A DNA stretch of 62,245 nt from NCBI GenBank assembly GCA_002840755.1, contig PHBZ01000033.1, positions 1-62,245 of the forward strand, given 5' to 3'. This document shows, piece by piece, positions 26,474 through 35,680 of this stretch (the first letter of the stretch is position 1; each line of letters begins with the position of its first letter). The stretch comes from Chloroflexi bacterium HGW-Chloroflexi-10 (GTDB lineage: Bacteria > Chloroflexota > Anaerolineae > Anaerolineales > Anaerolineaceae). Under the pieces are notes generated by a model. The model was not told where the DNA came from. It ran no database searches and worked only from the letters and a program-made list of their open reading frames with translations. The position numbers were made by a program, and so were the translations under genes.

Positions 26474-26626
26474 AGACACTACCTTTATTGATAAGACGGT
26501 ATTTTCAACCCGTTGGTTCCGATTGTAACAGAAAACTACATCAAGCATCAAATCACCGTCCTACAAAAGTCGTATTCAATCCGGTTTTTAAAGGCTATAC
26601 TGTTAAGAAAAATGGAAGGACAACTT

Positions 26627-26950
26627 ATGAACCAGAAAAATACTCCAAAAGTAGAAAACCTCAATCATCTCCTCACCATCCAGGATGGTGCAGTCGTCAG
26701 TCGCACTTTAGTAAATGAAAAAACAGGTACTATCACCCTGTTTGCTTTCGGCCAGAACGAAGGGCTTAGCGAACACACCGCCCCGTATGATGCCTTTGTC
26801 CAGGTACTGGAAGGCACGCTGGAGGTAATTATCAGCAGCAAACCATATCAATTGGGCAGCGGAGACATGTTGATCATGCCGGCCAACGAACCCCATGCCC
26901 TCAAGGCACAGACCCCCGTCAAAATGCTGCTGGTGATGATCCGTTCTTAA
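26627..26950 (+). CDS. Small cupin-domain protein
   Basis: A 107-residue single-domain cupin. The beta-barrel motifs are visible as HTAPYDAFVQVLEGTLEV and GDMLIMPANEPHALKA, with His and Glu side chains placed for a metal. ATG 26627 follows AAGGA by 7 nt; the upstream in-frame extension is rejected. Such proteins are stand-alone sensors or enzymes of unknown substrate. Confidence 0.8.
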   Translation: MNQKNTPKVENLNHLLTIQDGAVVSRTLVNEKTGTITLFAFGQNEGLSEHTAPYDAFVQVLEGTLEVIISSKPYQLGSGDMLIMPANEPHALKAQTPVKMLLVMIRS

Positions 26951-27032
26951 TCCTCCTCAGTACACTAAACTGGTCATTAGGCGGGTATCGCTGCCAAAAT
27001 AATAAAAGTAGAATTTCGGATAAGGAGAAAAC

Positions 27033-27653
27033 ATGCCTGATCATTCCGAAAACTACATCAATCAATGGCTGGGATACCCGCTGCCAATTTTAAGCGACCT
27101 GGATACCGAGAACCAGGAACGACGTGATATCCAACCCAATATTGGCAAACAAAACGGCGCTTTATTGGATTTTTTGATTTTACTTACCCGGGCTAAGAAC
27201 GTATTGGAATTTGGTACTTGCTTGGGTTTTTCCACAATTTATCTGGCAAATGCCTTACAAAAAACCGGGGGACATCTGACAGCTATTGAGTTTAACGAAC
27301 GATTATTCCTTGAAACGCAGGTCAATTTAAAAAAAGCTAAATTATCGGATATTGTTACCCTGGTCCATGCCGACGCCGCTGAAACCTTACGTACACTTGA
27401 GGGTCCTTATGATCTTATCTTGCAGGATTCAAATAAAGCGCTGTATGTACCAATGCTGGAAGACTGTCTGAAACGTCTGCGCCCAGGCGGGATTTTGGCC
27501 GCCGATGACACGCTCTTTCCGGTGATGAATGTACCGGCAGATATGAAAACCCAGATACACGCCTATAATCAGGCTGTTTTCAGCCATTCCAATTTGCGAA
27601 GCACAATTCTTCCGTTGGGTGATGGCATAACGTTATCACTAAAACTTTCCTGA
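27033..27653 (+). CDS. Class I SAM O-methyltransferase (catechol/caffeoyl-CoA type)
   Basis: A 206-residue enzyme. Motif I is VLEFGTCLGFSTIYLA, followed by LTAIEFNERL. The metal-binding DLILQDSNK and LRPGGILAADDTLF segments are typical of the Methyltransf_3 family, in which a divalent cation holds catechol-like substrates (usual D...DN; here DS and DD). AAGGAG precedes the ATG by 5 nt. Substrate unknown. Confidence 0.85.
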   Translation: MPDHSENYINQWLGYPLPILSDLDTENQERRDIQPNIGKQNGALLDFLILLTRAKNVLEFGTCLGFSTIYLANALQKTGGHLTAIEFNERLFLETQVNLKKAKLSDIVTLVHADAAETLRTLEGPYDLILQDSNKALYVPMLEDCLKRLRPGGILAADDTLFPVMNVPADMKTQIHAYNQAVFSHSNLRSTILPLGDGITLSLKLS

Positions 27654-27740
27654 TCCTGCAAAGTAAAGTTATGCATCCTGGCAACTTTATTGGTACTCCT
27701 TTGTATAATCAGATTAACAAAATCATTTCGGAGGATAATA

Positions 27741-27950
27741 ATGGCAGAACACATTTATAAAAAGATTGAGTTGGTGGGGTCATCCAAAATCAGCATTGAA
27801 GATGCCATCCAGAGTGCTGTAGCCAAAGCCGGCGAAACCCTTGATAATCTGCGCTGGTTTGAAGTAGTAGAAACCCGTGGTCAGATTTCAGATAACAAAG
27901 TTGCCTATTGGCAGGTGACCATAAAAGTTGGTTTTACCGTCGGAGAGTAA
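27741..27950 (+). CDS. Dodecin-family flavin-binding protein
   Basis: A 69-residue protein covering the full dodecin fold: YKKIELVGSSKISIEDAIQ, AKAGETLDNLRWFEVVE with the flavin-stacking Trp, then a VAYWQVTIKVGF strand. Dodecins form hollow dodecamers that store or buffer flavins. GGAGG lies before ATG 27741. Flavin- and F420-type enzymes lie nearby (flavin reductase at 28.5 kb, nitroreductase at 32.1 kb), but they are not in one operon. Confidence 0.93.
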   Translation: MAEHIYKKIELVGSSKISIEDAIQSAVAKAGETLDNLRWFEVVETRGQISDNKVAYWQVTIKVGFTVGE

Positions 27951-28036
27951 TTTCTAATCCAACCAAAATCTCAATGGAACTTTTCCACAAACAGGTTCGT
28001 CCTTAATTTAGACCCCCAGAAAAGGAGAGAACCAAA

Positions 28037-28429
28037 ATGGAAAAGCTGTTTCGATTTATCCCATTTGCGATTTTAATTATTGTCCTGATGGCTTGTTCCT
28101 CCACCAGGACCCTCACTGTGGATGACAACGGAAAGAACTTTGAAGTAAACCCTCAGGCAAAATTGTATATCAAACTGGATGGCAATCTTACCACCGGGTA
28201 TCAATGGCAAATTCTGGAAATGGACAACAACGTCATTGAATTGATTGGTGAACCGGAATACAAAACAGAAAATACTAGTCTCACCGGAGCCAGCGGTTCT
28301 TTTATCTTCCACTTGCGTGGTAAAAACACCGGTCAAACCACCGTAAAATTGGGGTATATGCGCCCCTGGGAAACTGGCGTCGAACCGATTGAGATGTATG
28401 AAGTTACCATCGTGGTAAAATCAAGTTAA
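28037..28429 (+). CDS. Chagasin-like (I42) cysteine-protease inhibitor lipoprotein
   Basis: A 130-residue lipoprotein with lipobox LMAC at about 17-20. The remaining domain has the inhibitor signatures LTTGYQW, GASGSFIFHL and MRPWE, the three loops that enter the active site of papain-like proteases in the chagasin family. It probably protects the cell from external cysteine proteases. AAAGGAGAG precedes the ATG. A terminator follows. Confidence 0.88.
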   Translation: MEKLFRFIPFAILIIVLMACSSTRTLTVDDNGKNFEVNPQAKLYIKLDGNLTTGYQWQILEMDNNVIELIGEPEYKTENTSLTGASGSFIFHLRGKNTGQTTVKLGYMRPWETGVEPIEMYEVTIVVKSS

Positions 28430-28455
28430 CTGTTTTAGCCTGTTCAAATCAAACA

Positions 28456-28489
28456 GCCAATGACCAGCCCAGGCCATTGGCATTTTTTT
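28456..28489 (+). terminator. Rho-independent terminator after the inhibitor gene
   Basis: GCCAATG (28456-28462) pairs with CATTGGC (28475-28481), followed by T7. The next gene's AGGAGGGG begins directly after. Confidence 0.8.
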
Positions 28490-28500
28490 AGGAGGGGTCA

Positions 28501-29028
28501 ATGTCAAGACAACCAATTCCCTTTGAAGACTGGCAGATCAAACCGCACCATCTTTGGAATAACCAGAATCTTCTCTTATCCAGCGGCGATTTTTCCCTTT
28601 CCCATTACAACTGCATGACTGTCGGTTGGGGCAGCTTTGGCACCATGTGGAATCGGCCATTCGCTCTGGTGGTGGTCCGCCCGCAGCGCTACACCTACGA
28701 GTTCACCGAAAAGTACGACAGCTTTACTTTAACAGCTTTTCCTCAAAGCTTTGCAGCTGCCTTGAATAGTTTGGGTACGAAATCTGGCCGTGATGGTGAT
28801 AAGATCGCTGAGGTTGGTTTAACCCCAATCAATGCCAGTGTGGTTGCCTCTCCCATCTTTGCCGAAGCAGAGCTGGCGGTGGAGTGCAAAAAAATCTATT
28901 GGGACGAATTGGAACCCGATCATTTTCTCTCTTCCTATATTCAGCTCATGTATGCCCGCCGTGATTATCACCGAATGTATTTTGGCGAAATCGTCGCCAT
29001 TGCTGGAGAACTACAATACCAGGGCTGA
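28501..29028 (+). CDS. Flavin reductase-like FMN-binding protein
   Basis: A 175-residue protein of the split-barrel flavin reductase/FMN-binding type. It has MTVGWGSFGTMWNRPFALVVV near residues 39-59 and the FTLTAFPQSF segment. Family members reduce or bind FMN; this short subgroup has no known partner. AGGAGGGG lies 3-4 nt before the ATG, rather close. The GrpB-family gene starts 3 bp after its stop, so the two are co-transcribed. Confidence 0.85.
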   Translation: MSRQPIPFEDWQIKPHHLWNNQNLLLSSGDFSLSHYNCMTVGWGSFGTMWNRPFALVVVRPQRYTYEFTEKYDSFTLTAFPQSFAAALNSLGTKSGRDGDKIAEVGLTPINASVVASPIFAEAELAVECKKIYWDELEPDHFLSSYIQLMYARRDYHRMYFGEIVAIAGELQYQG

Positions 29029-29031
29029 ACC

Positions 29032-29574
29032 TTGAGAAAAATTGAGGTCATTCCATTTCAAACAGATTGGAAACATTCTTTCCAACAAGAGTCGGGCAAC
29101 CTGAAGACAATGCTTGCTGGCTGTCTGATTTCACTGGAACATGCCGGCAGCACTGCGATACCCGGTATGACGGCCAAACCTACCATTGATATGTTCGGAG
29201 AAGTCTCAAACCTGGATGTTGTTGATGCGCTCAGCCCACAATTTATTAAAAATGGTTACACGCCTCGTGGAGAAAACGGAATAACCGGCCGCCGTTATTT
29301 TTTCAAAGGGACTGCCGAGCAGCATACTTTTCATCTGCATCTCTATCTGGTCGGCAGCCCGGAAATACAACGTCATCTCGCCTTCCGGGATTATCTGATC
29401 GCACACCCTTTGGAAGCCGAATCCTATAGCCTGTTGAAACAGGAACTGGCAAAGCGATTTATGTTCGACCCTGTTGCTTACACAGAAGCGAAAAGTTCAT
29501 TTATCCGTGAGATCGATCGAAAAGCGGCAAAATGGCTTGATAACTTAAAGTCAATTCAAGATGCTGATTTATGA
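29032..29574 (+). CDS. GrpB family (UPF0157) nucleotidyltransferase-fold protein
   Basis: A 180-residue protein with a TTG start. The opening RKIEVIPFQTDW matches the usual GrpB beginning, which supports the TTG. The conserved EHAGSTAIPGMTAKPTIDM follows (GST...KPxID). The fold is that of a nucleotidyltransferase, but the activity is not settled. AGGG lies 8 nt upstream, overlapping the previous gene's end. Confidence 0.87.
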   Translation: MRKIEVIPFQTDWKHSFQQESGNLKTMLAGCLISLEHAGSTAIPGMTAKPTIDMFGEVSNLDVVDALSPQFIKNGYTPRGENGITGRRYFFKGTAEQHTFHLHLYLVGSPEIQRHLAFRDYLIAHPLEAESYSLLKQELAKRFMFDPVAYTEAKSSFIREIDRKAAKWLDNLKSIQDADL

Positions 29575-29687
29575 CAATTGCATAAATTCAACGCATCGTC
29601 TATACTGATAAAATGAAAAACGCAGGGGAGGATTGAGCATTGCAGTCACCCCCATTCAAAACCCAATTGTTGTAATTATTTTCCCGA

Positions 29688-31790
29688 ATGAAACTTCTCA
29701 TACCCAAAAGCCATCTTGTTCAAAAATTTTTCTTTTTTTCAGTAGCAGCCGCAATTCTGCCTCTGATTATTTTGGCAGCCAGTATTTACTGGCTTCAAAA
29801 GAATACACCCGAGAATGAAAACACCATTTTCCTGATCGTATTAATCATCAGTCTCCTCGCTATCGCCGGGTCCGTTTGGTTTTCATGGCTGCTCAATAAA
29901 CACCTGCTGCATCCCATTCGCGAAGTGACCGCCGGATTGGAAAGCGTCCAAAGCGGTGAGGCAGCAAATTTACAACCCTTGAATGACCATGGATTGAACG
30001 ACGAAATCGGCGAATTGGCCCGCGGTTACAACCAGTTTTTGGATGTTCTCAAAAGCACCAACCGCCGCGATGCCGCCTTAAGACAAAGTGAAGAACGCTA
30101 TAGTCTGGCCATCCGTGGCGCAAACGATGGCATCTGGGATTGGGATCTGCGCGATAACTTTTGCTACTACTCGCCCCGCTGGCGTTACATGCTCGGCTAC
30201 ACCGAAGAATCGGTCCGTAATACGCCCTCCGAGTGGTTTACACGCGTTCATCCGGATGATCTCGATGAGCTGAAAGCGGATATGAATGCCCACCTGGATG
30301 GCAAAACCCCCCACTTTGAAAACGAGCACAGGTTGCGTCATGCGGACGGCACGTATATCTGGGCTCTTGCACGTGGGTTGGCTCTGCACGATGAAGAAGG
30401 AAAAGCTTTTCGTTTTGCCGGATCCATCAGCGATTTTAGCGCTCGCAAAGCCAATGAAGCCCGCCTCATGCATGACGCCATGCATGATCCACTTACCGGG
30501 CTGCCTAACCGTTCTTATTTTATGGACATTCTGGAAAACGCGCTCGCGCGCACCAACCGGCGCGAAGATTACCACGCAGCCATACTTTTCATCGACCTGG
30601 ATCGTTTCAAACTGATCAACGATAGCCTGGGCCATAACGCCGGCGATCAATTACTGGCAGAAACCACCCAGCGATTAAAACGCTGCCTGCGCAGCATGGA
30701 TACCATTTCCCGGTTTAGCGGTGATGAATTTGCCATAGTTCTGGAAGAAATCAACGGACTACATGACGCCATTCAAATTGCAAGACGCATCATCCAGGAA
30801 TTAACCACACCCATCCTATTGGAAGGTCAGGAAATCGTTTCAAGTGCCAGCATTGGAATTGTGACGATTACCCGTGGGTATCAGGATGCTTTTGAAATCC
30901 TGCGAGACGCAGACACAGCCATGTACCAGGCCAAAGCCAATGGCCGCGCTCGCTTTGAAATATTCGACAAGGAAATGCATGCTTACACCCTCTCCAAATT
31001 ACGCATGGAAAATGAACTGCGCCAGGGCATAAAAAACCAGGAATTTAAAGTGTTTTATCAACCCATTCTTAAAACCAAAAATGGCGAAATTCAATACGTA
31101 GAAGCTTTACTTCGCTGGCAGCATCCGGAAAAAGGATTAATCGCCACCGAGTCCTTTATTCCCCTGGCGGAAGAAAGCGGCCTGATTACCAATTTAAATA
31201 AATGGGTCCTAAAAGCAGCCTGCGGAGAAGCACGCACCTGGTATGACAATGGTTTCGACCAAATGCGCATTTCAGTTAACATTTCTCCACGGTTGTTGCT
31301 CAACCCGGACCTGGCCGATATGGTTCGTTCCATTCTGGCTGATAGCGAGTTACCCAGTGAAGCCCTGCAGTTGGAAATTATCGAAAGTAGCGGAGTATAT
31401 AATTCTGGAATCGCAATTCAAAATTTATTTGAACTCACCAGCATAGGTGTACAGATCTGCCTGGATGATTATGGGCTGGTGCCTTCTTCATTGGAACAGT
31501 TAAAACGCCTGCCCATTCACACCATCAAAATCTCCCAGGCTTTTGTTAAAGACATTCCTTCTAATACGGATGACGCCGCTATCAGTGATGCAATCATCGC
31601 TATGGCGCATATTTTAGGTATGCAGGTGATTGGCGCCGGCATTGAAAACCAGGAACAAATGCAATATTTGATGGAAAAAGAATGCGATTGCTTACAGGGA
31701 TTCCTGTTCGCCCGGCCGATGAACCGTGAAGATTTCATGAATCTTCTATTAACGGAAGGCACCATGTTAAATTCCCGGTTTACTCAATAA
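29688..31790 (+). CDS. Membrane PAS-GGDEF-EAL cyclic-di-GMP protein
   Basis: A 700-residue protein. Two membrane helices (about 17-35 and 46-66), a HAMP-like linker (67-125) and a PAS/PAC domain (135-250, WDWDLRDNFCYYSPRW) are followed by GGDEF (LTGLPNRSYF; SGDEF at 344-348 with inhibitory site RSMD five residues before). The EAL domain begins EALLRW (472-477). The cyclase side looks intact. The EAL keeps ExL, VNIS, LEIIES, LDDYG and TIKIS, but loop 6, usually DFGTGYSSL, reads DYGLVPSSL, so phosphodiesterase activity is doubtful. No acceptable site precedes the ATG at 29688. Confidence 0.88.
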   Translation: MKLLIPKSHLVQKFFFFSVAAAILPLIILAASIYWLQKNTPENENTIFLIVLIISLLAIAGSVWFSWLLNKHLLHPIREVTAGLESVQSGEAANLQPLNDHGLNDEIGELARGYNQFLDVLKSTNRRDAALRQSEERYSLAIRGANDGIWDWDLRDNFCYYSPRWRYMLGYTEESVRNTPSEWFTRVHPDDLDELKADMNAHLDGKTPHFENEHRLRHADGTYIWALARGLALHDEEGKAFRFAGSISDFSARKANEARLMHDAMHDPLTGLPNRSYFMDILENALARTNRREDYHAAILFIDLDRFKLINDSLGHNAGDQLLAETTQRLKRCLRSMDTISRFSGDEFAIVLEEINGLHDAIQIARRIIQELTTPILLEGQEIVSSASIGIVTITRGYQDAFEILRDADTAMYQAKANGRARFEIFDKEMHAYTLSKLRMENELRQGIKNQEFKVFYQPILKTKNGEIQYVEALLRWQHPEKGLIATESFIPLAEESGLITNLNKWVLKAACGEARTWYDNGFDQMRISVNISPRLLLNPDLADMVRSILADSELPSEALQLEIIESSGVYNSGIAIQNLFELTSIGVQICLDDYGLVPSSLEQLKRLPIHTIKISQAFVKDIPSNTDDAAISDAIIAMAHILGMQVIGAGIENQEQMQYLMEKECDCLQGFLFARPMNREDFMNLLLTEGTMLNSRFTQ

Positions 31791-31885
31791 AAAGGATGCA
31801 TTTGTGACTGATCTCCTGTACAATACGGGTACAGTAAATTAATAAGTGATCATGCCCAATCACAGTAAAAATGTAGGAGGCAAAA

Positions 31886-32122
31886 ATGTTGGTCAATTTA
31901 TTAAATGGTGCTTTAACCGTTGAGCTTCATTTTGAAAATAACGATAGCCAATATGATGATAATATTTGCCTGTGTTTCAAAGAACCTTGCCCGGAAGAAG
32001 AGCGCGTTTTTAAAGCAGAGCAAACGCTTATTTATCTAAAATCCAGTGAAGCCCGGGCCCTGGCGAAAGCTTTATTATATTATGCAGAAAAAAGCGACTA
32101 CCAATCGCTGGACGCTGTCTGA
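31886..32122 (+). CDS. Small hypothetical protein
   Basis: A 78-residue acidic protein that I do not recognise. GTAGGAGG lies 6-7 nt before the ATG, a strong reason to accept it. The sequence has a beta-strand start (VNLLNGALTVELHF) and an alpha-helical end (SSEARALAKALLYYAEKS). It lies 16 bp before the nitroreductase gene and is probably co-transcribed with it. Confidence 0.65.
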   Translation: MLVNLLNGALTVELHFENNDSQYDDNICLCFKEPCPEEERVFKAEQTLIYLKSSEARALAKALLYYAEKSDYQSLDAV

Positions 32123-32138
32123 CCACTTGAAAGGAAAA

Positions 32139-32732
32139 ATGATGGAAAGTTCAACAAAAACCATACCCACTAGTTTACAGACCATTTACCCGAAAAACAA
32201 ACTGGGTAAGTTTATTTTTCATTTACCCATCTACGCCTGGCGTCTTGGTTTGGGACCAATTGTTGGGCGCTACATCATGATTATCACACATACCGGGCGT
32301 AAAACCGGATTCTCCCGGCACACGGCTGTGGAATATCACCGTCTGGGTGGCATAAAATATATTCCTTGTGCTTTTGGTTTCCAGGCACAGTGGTATCGCA
32401 ATATCATGGCCAATCCACGTGTCACTATCCAAACCGCCGAAGGAACCGAACATATGGTCGCTGTTCGCGTTACTCGGGATGAAGAACTGGTGCTCGTCAT
32501 CCAATCGATTCTTAAGCGTAATCCCACGCTGATGAACTGGTACTTACAATCCCTGGGTGTGGAACCCACAGAGACGGATATCCTGGCGCATAAGGAACAC
32601 TTGATTTTTCTGCGTTTTGACCCGACCAACGAACCAGCACCACGTGGTTTGGAAGTTGATCTGGCCTGGATCTGGCCTTTAATAATGTTATGGATGTTTA
32701 TCAGTCGGCCTTTCCGTCACAAACGAAAATAA
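32139..32732 (+). CDS. F420-type (DDN-like) nitroreductase family protein
   Basis: A 197-residue split-barrel protein. ITHTGRKTGFSRHTAVEYH and FGFQAQWYRNIMANPRVTIQ are the hallmarks of the deazaflavin-dependent nitroreductase/quinone reductase family (PF04075). Members use F420H2 or, in some cases, other flavins. AAAGGAAAA precedes the first of two adjacent ATGs. A hydrophobic C-terminal segment (LAWIWPLIMLWMFI) suggests membrane contact, which fits a quinone reductase. No F420 biosynthesis gene is in view. Confidence 0.85.
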   Translation: MMESSTKTIPTSLQTIYPKNKLGKFIFHLPIYAWRLGLGPIVGRYIMIITHTGRKTGFSRHTAVEYHRLGGIKYIPCAFGFQAQWYRNIMANPRVTIQTAEGTEHMVAVRVTRDEELVLVIQSILKRNPTLMNWYLQSLGVEPTETDILAHKEHLIFLRFDPTNEPAPRGLEVDLAWIWPLIMLWMFISRPFRHKRK

Positions 32733-32858
32733 ATTTAGTCCGTCCGGCGGCCCTGTTTATCGAAAAAAGCAGCTGTTCTGTATCTTATACCTTCCAATTG
32801 CATCCAAGCAATATGCCGTTTTTGAGGTACAATCTACCTTTATTGGAAGGGAAAACCG

Positions 32859-34034
32859 ATGGCCATAGAAATCAGTGCAGATCAGGAAAAATTTCATACC
32901 AGTGGGGTCAGTGTAGTATCTGCCGCACATAGTGTACACGATACCTACACAGCTTTTTTACCGGCGCTGCTCCCGGTACTAATTGAAAAATTCACACTCT
33001 CAAATACAACAGCCGGTTTGCTATCGGTCTTTTTGCAGCTGCCTTCCCTGTTGCAGCCATTGATCGGGCATCTTGCCGATCGCAAAAATTTGCGCTATTT
33101 TATCATTCTCACCCCTGCCCTAACCGGGGCCGCGATGAGCCTGCTCAGCATAGCACCTACGTATAGCTTCCTGGTCTTTTTACTGGTAATCGCTGGCTTC
33201 AGTTCAGCAGCGCTGCATGCAGTCGGTCCCATCCTTGCAGGCACTTTTTCTGGCAGCCGCCTGGGACGGGGAATGAGTTTCTGGATGGTAGGCGGCGAAA
33301 TGGGACGCGCATTGGGTCCATTGGTAGTCGTTACCGCCTTGGGATATATTGCCCTTCAGGACCTCCCCTGGCTAATGCTGGCCGGTATTCTGGTCTCGGT
33401 TTTTCTCTACCAGCAGCTGAAAAATATAACTACCCAACCGCTCTCTAACGGCAACGGGTTGCCCTGGATCGCCGCAATAAAAAGCATGGCGCCAATCATG
33501 CTGCCCTTATTTGTGTTGATCTTCGCCCGCGCAATGATGGTTTCAACTTTATCCACCTTCTTGCCCACCTTCTTAACTTCGGAAGGCGCTACACTATGGA
33601 TTGCGGGTGCGTCACTCTCCATATTGGAAGCCGCCGGTGTAGTTGGCGCTTTTTTGGCCGGATCATTAAGTGACCGCCTGGGACGCAGAAAAATGCTGCT
33701 CATCTCTTTTATCGCAACCCCATTCTTTATGCTCATCTTTACCCAAACCACAGGCATCTTCCAAATACCGTTCTTGATTCTGATGGGTTTTTTTGGTATT
33801 TCAGTCACACCTGTTCTGATGGCCATTGTGCAGGAGAACTTCCCCAATAACCGTTCCCTCGCCAACGGCATTTACATGGCTTTCAATTTTGTCCTGATGG
33901 CCGTGGCAGTCTTGTTGGTTGGCATCATTTCCGACCAAACCAGTCTTCGTATCACTTTCTATATCAGTGCTGCAATGATCTTGGTGGGCCTGCCTTTCAT
34001 TCGTCTGCTGCCAAAATCGCGCAAATCCGCTTAG
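32859..34034 (+). CDS. MFS transporter, fosmidomycin-resistance (Fsr) type
   Basis: A 391-residue 12-helix transporter. AHSVHDTYTAFLPALLPVL in helix 1 and LPSLLQPLIGHLADR at the helix 2-3 loop identify the Fsr subgroup of MFS exporters. GSLSDRLGRRKML is the repeated motif A in the second half. GGAAGGGAAAACCG lies before the ATG. The true substrate is unknown; fosmidomycin resistance belongs to the E. coli family member only. Confidence 0.87.
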   Translation: MAIEISADQEKFHTSGVSVVSAAHSVHDTYTAFLPALLPVLIEKFTLSNTTAGLLSVFLQLPSLLQPLIGHLADRKNLRYFIILTPALTGAAMSLLSIAPTYSFLVFLLVIAGFSSAALHAVGPILAGTFSGSRLGRGMSFWMVGGEMGRALGPLVVVTALGYIALQDLPWLMLAGILVSVFLYQQLKNITTQPLSNGNGLPWIAAIKSMAPIMLPLFVLIFARAMMVSTLSTFLPTFLTSEGATLWIAGASLSILEAAGVVGAFLAGSLSDRLGRRKMLLISFIATPFFMLIFTQTTGIFQIPFLILMGFFGISVTPVLMAIVQENFPNNRSLANGIYMAFNFVLMAVAVLLVGIISDQTSLRITFYISAAMILVGLPFIRLLPKSRKSA

Positions 34035-34096
34035 TAACCATCCACATGGAACCTTTCTGAGCTTACAAGCGTCTTAAACCTGAAAAGGAGACGCTT

Positions 34097-34642
34097 ATGT
34101 TTCAGAAAACACACCTATACCTGATTTTTTTCGTATTAGCCAGCACGCTGATACTCTCTGCCTGTCAACCACAAAATAATGTCATAACACCCGTTGCACC
34201 CTATCCGCAGCCGCAAGAACCAGCCGCGGATGCCTATCCACCGCCGCAAAACCCCACCAATCCGGATGAGCCGGTAACGTCGACAGATCCAACCAGGCCG
34301 CCCCGCGGCAGTGACCTTACCGGATATGAGGAACAGGTGTATGTAGATTCAATCCAAATCAACCTGATGGAATCTTTCCCGCTGCAGGTCAGTGCAACCG
34401 TGGATGGCAATCTACCCGATGGCTGTACGAAAATTATCGGTAGCAAAGCCGAAAAAGTGGAGGACTTCCTCTTTCAATTGCATATTAACACTGAACGTCC
34501 CAAGGATGTCATGTGTACTCAGGCATTGGTCCCATTTCGGGAGACAATCGTGCTGGATGTATACAACTTGCCAGCCGGTACCTATACCGTGGAGGGCTTT
34601 GGATTGGAAGATACCTTCACATTTGATGTGGATAATAAATAA
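34097..34642 (+). CDS. Proline-rich lipoprotein of unknown function
   Basis: A 181-residue lipoprotein with lipobox LSAC at residues about 20-23. A proline/tyrosine-rich spacer with AYPPPQNP-like repeats (about 33-75) is followed by a compact beta-rich domain. That domain carries DSIQINLMESFPLQVSA and PFRETIVLDVYNLPAGTY and contains two cysteines. AAAGGAG precedes the ATG. The C-terminal domain recurs in surface proteins as a small Ig-like unit, but I cannot name it. Confidence 0.7.
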   Translation: MFQKTHLYLIFFVLASTLILSACQPQNNVITPVAPYPQPQEPAADAYPPPQNPTNPDEPVTSTDPTRPPRGSDLTGYEEQVYVDSIQINLMESFPLQVSATVDGNLPDGCTKIIGSKAEKVEDFLFQLHINTERPKDVMCTQALVPFRETIVLDVYNLPAGTYTVEGFGLEDTFTFDVDNK

Positions 34643-34675
34643 CCCTGCCCCACACAAATTTATATCTCTCTAAAC

Positions 34676-34719
34676 ACAGTACAGTCCACAGGGTATATCC
34701 GTGTGGACTGTACTGTTTT
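34676..34719. terminator. Rho-independent terminator between convergent genes
   Basis: A perfect 15-bp stem (34676-34690 with 34702-34716) around an 11-nt loop, followed by T4. It lies between the lipoprotein and the small motility-related gene. Confidence 0.85.
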
Positions 34720-34737
34720 AGGGCCTGTGCTGTCCCA

Positions 34738-34938
34738 TCAGGTACGTACGTCAACCGCGCCGCCAACCCCAAAGGTGGATTGTTCCATCATTCGGATCAA
34801 GGCTTGCGCAGCTGCTTCCTGCTGATCTTGAATCTTAACCATCATGGCAGTTGATATCTGCAGCTGTACCTGATCAGATTTCATGCCGGTTGCCATGCCG
34901 GCCAGGCCGTCTTCCATTGAAGCACCACGAATCTCCAT
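34738..34938 (-). CDS. YjfB-like putative motility protein
   Basis: A 66-residue protein. The helical pattern MATGMKSDQVQLQISTAMM, then KIQDQQEAAAQALIRMM matches the short YjfB family (PF14070), linked with motility regulons in Firmicutes by co-occurrence. AAGGAG lies 7 nt before the ATG. It stands alone; no flagellar or chemotaxis gene is in the window. Confidence 0.7.
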   Translation of the reverse strand: MEIRGASMEDGLAGMATGMKSDQVQLQISTAMMVKIQDQQEAAAQALIRMMEQSTFGVGGAVDVRT

Positions 34939-35055
34939 ACAGACTCCTTATCAGGGAAAATAAACATTTTCCTATCTGTTATTATCGACAGCTGAAAAAG
35001 AAACTTTAGACAAAACATAAATCGAGGAAGATGCTTTTAAGATAGAATTAAAAAT

Positions 35056-35679
35056 ATGCAGCTCATCTTTCTCCGGCACGGCCAATCCGAAGCCAACCTG
35101 TTAAAGATCATTGCCAATCGTGGCTGGAAATACCCATTAACGACCCTTGGTCGCTCCCAGGCAAAGCAGGCTGCCGCCTACCTGGCAGGCGAAGCGCTTA
35201 TCGCAGTGTATAGCAGCCCATTGATGCGCGCTGTGGAAACAGCTGAAATTCTTGCGCAGGGCTTCAACCTCGAGGTTCAGGTAACCAAATCCTTATGCGA
35301 ATTTGACTGTGGTGAAATGGAAGGTCGCAGTGATGCGGAGGCATGGAAATCGCACTATGCGGTCAGCCAGCGCTGGCAGTCCGGTGAAAAACAATCAAGA
35401 ATCACCGGAGGAGAAAGTCTTCAGGATGTTCTTAACCGCTTCTTGCCATTCATTACGGGGCTGTCAGAAAACCATCCAGCGCAAAGTAAAATCCTCCTGG
35501 TGGGGCACGGTGGATTATACCGGCACGTGTTACCAGAACTATGTAAGAATATCACCACACTGTATTCAGCCGGTCACGAATTGAAAAACACAGACATTGT
35601 AAGGGTAGAAAACTGGTCAGATGGCTGGTGGTGTACCCAATGGGCAAAGGATATACTTCCCTATTGGAAAAGGAGTTAG
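35056..35679 (+). CDS. Histidine phosphatase (phosphoglycerate-mutase-like)
   Basis: A 207-residue protein with the catalytic RHGQSEAN near the N terminus, the second-Arg region SSPLMRAVETAE, the acid region EFDCGEMEGRS and VGHGG with the second catalytic His. The family includes phosphatases of small phosphoesters and mutases. Its stop is 1 bp from the next start, and the next gene's AAAAGGAG lies in its last codons, so translation of the two is coupled. Confidence 0.88.
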   Translation: MQLIFLRHGQSEANLLKIIANRGWKYPLTTLGRSQAKQAAAYLAGEALIAVYSSPLMRAVETAEILAQGFNLEVQVTKSLCEFDCGEMEGRSDAEAWKSHYAVSQRWQSGEKQSRITGGESLQDVLNRFLPFITGLSENHPAQSKILLVGHGGLYRHVLPELCKNITTLYSAGHELKNTDIVRVENWSDGWWCTQWAKDILPYWKRS

Positions 35680-35680
35680 T

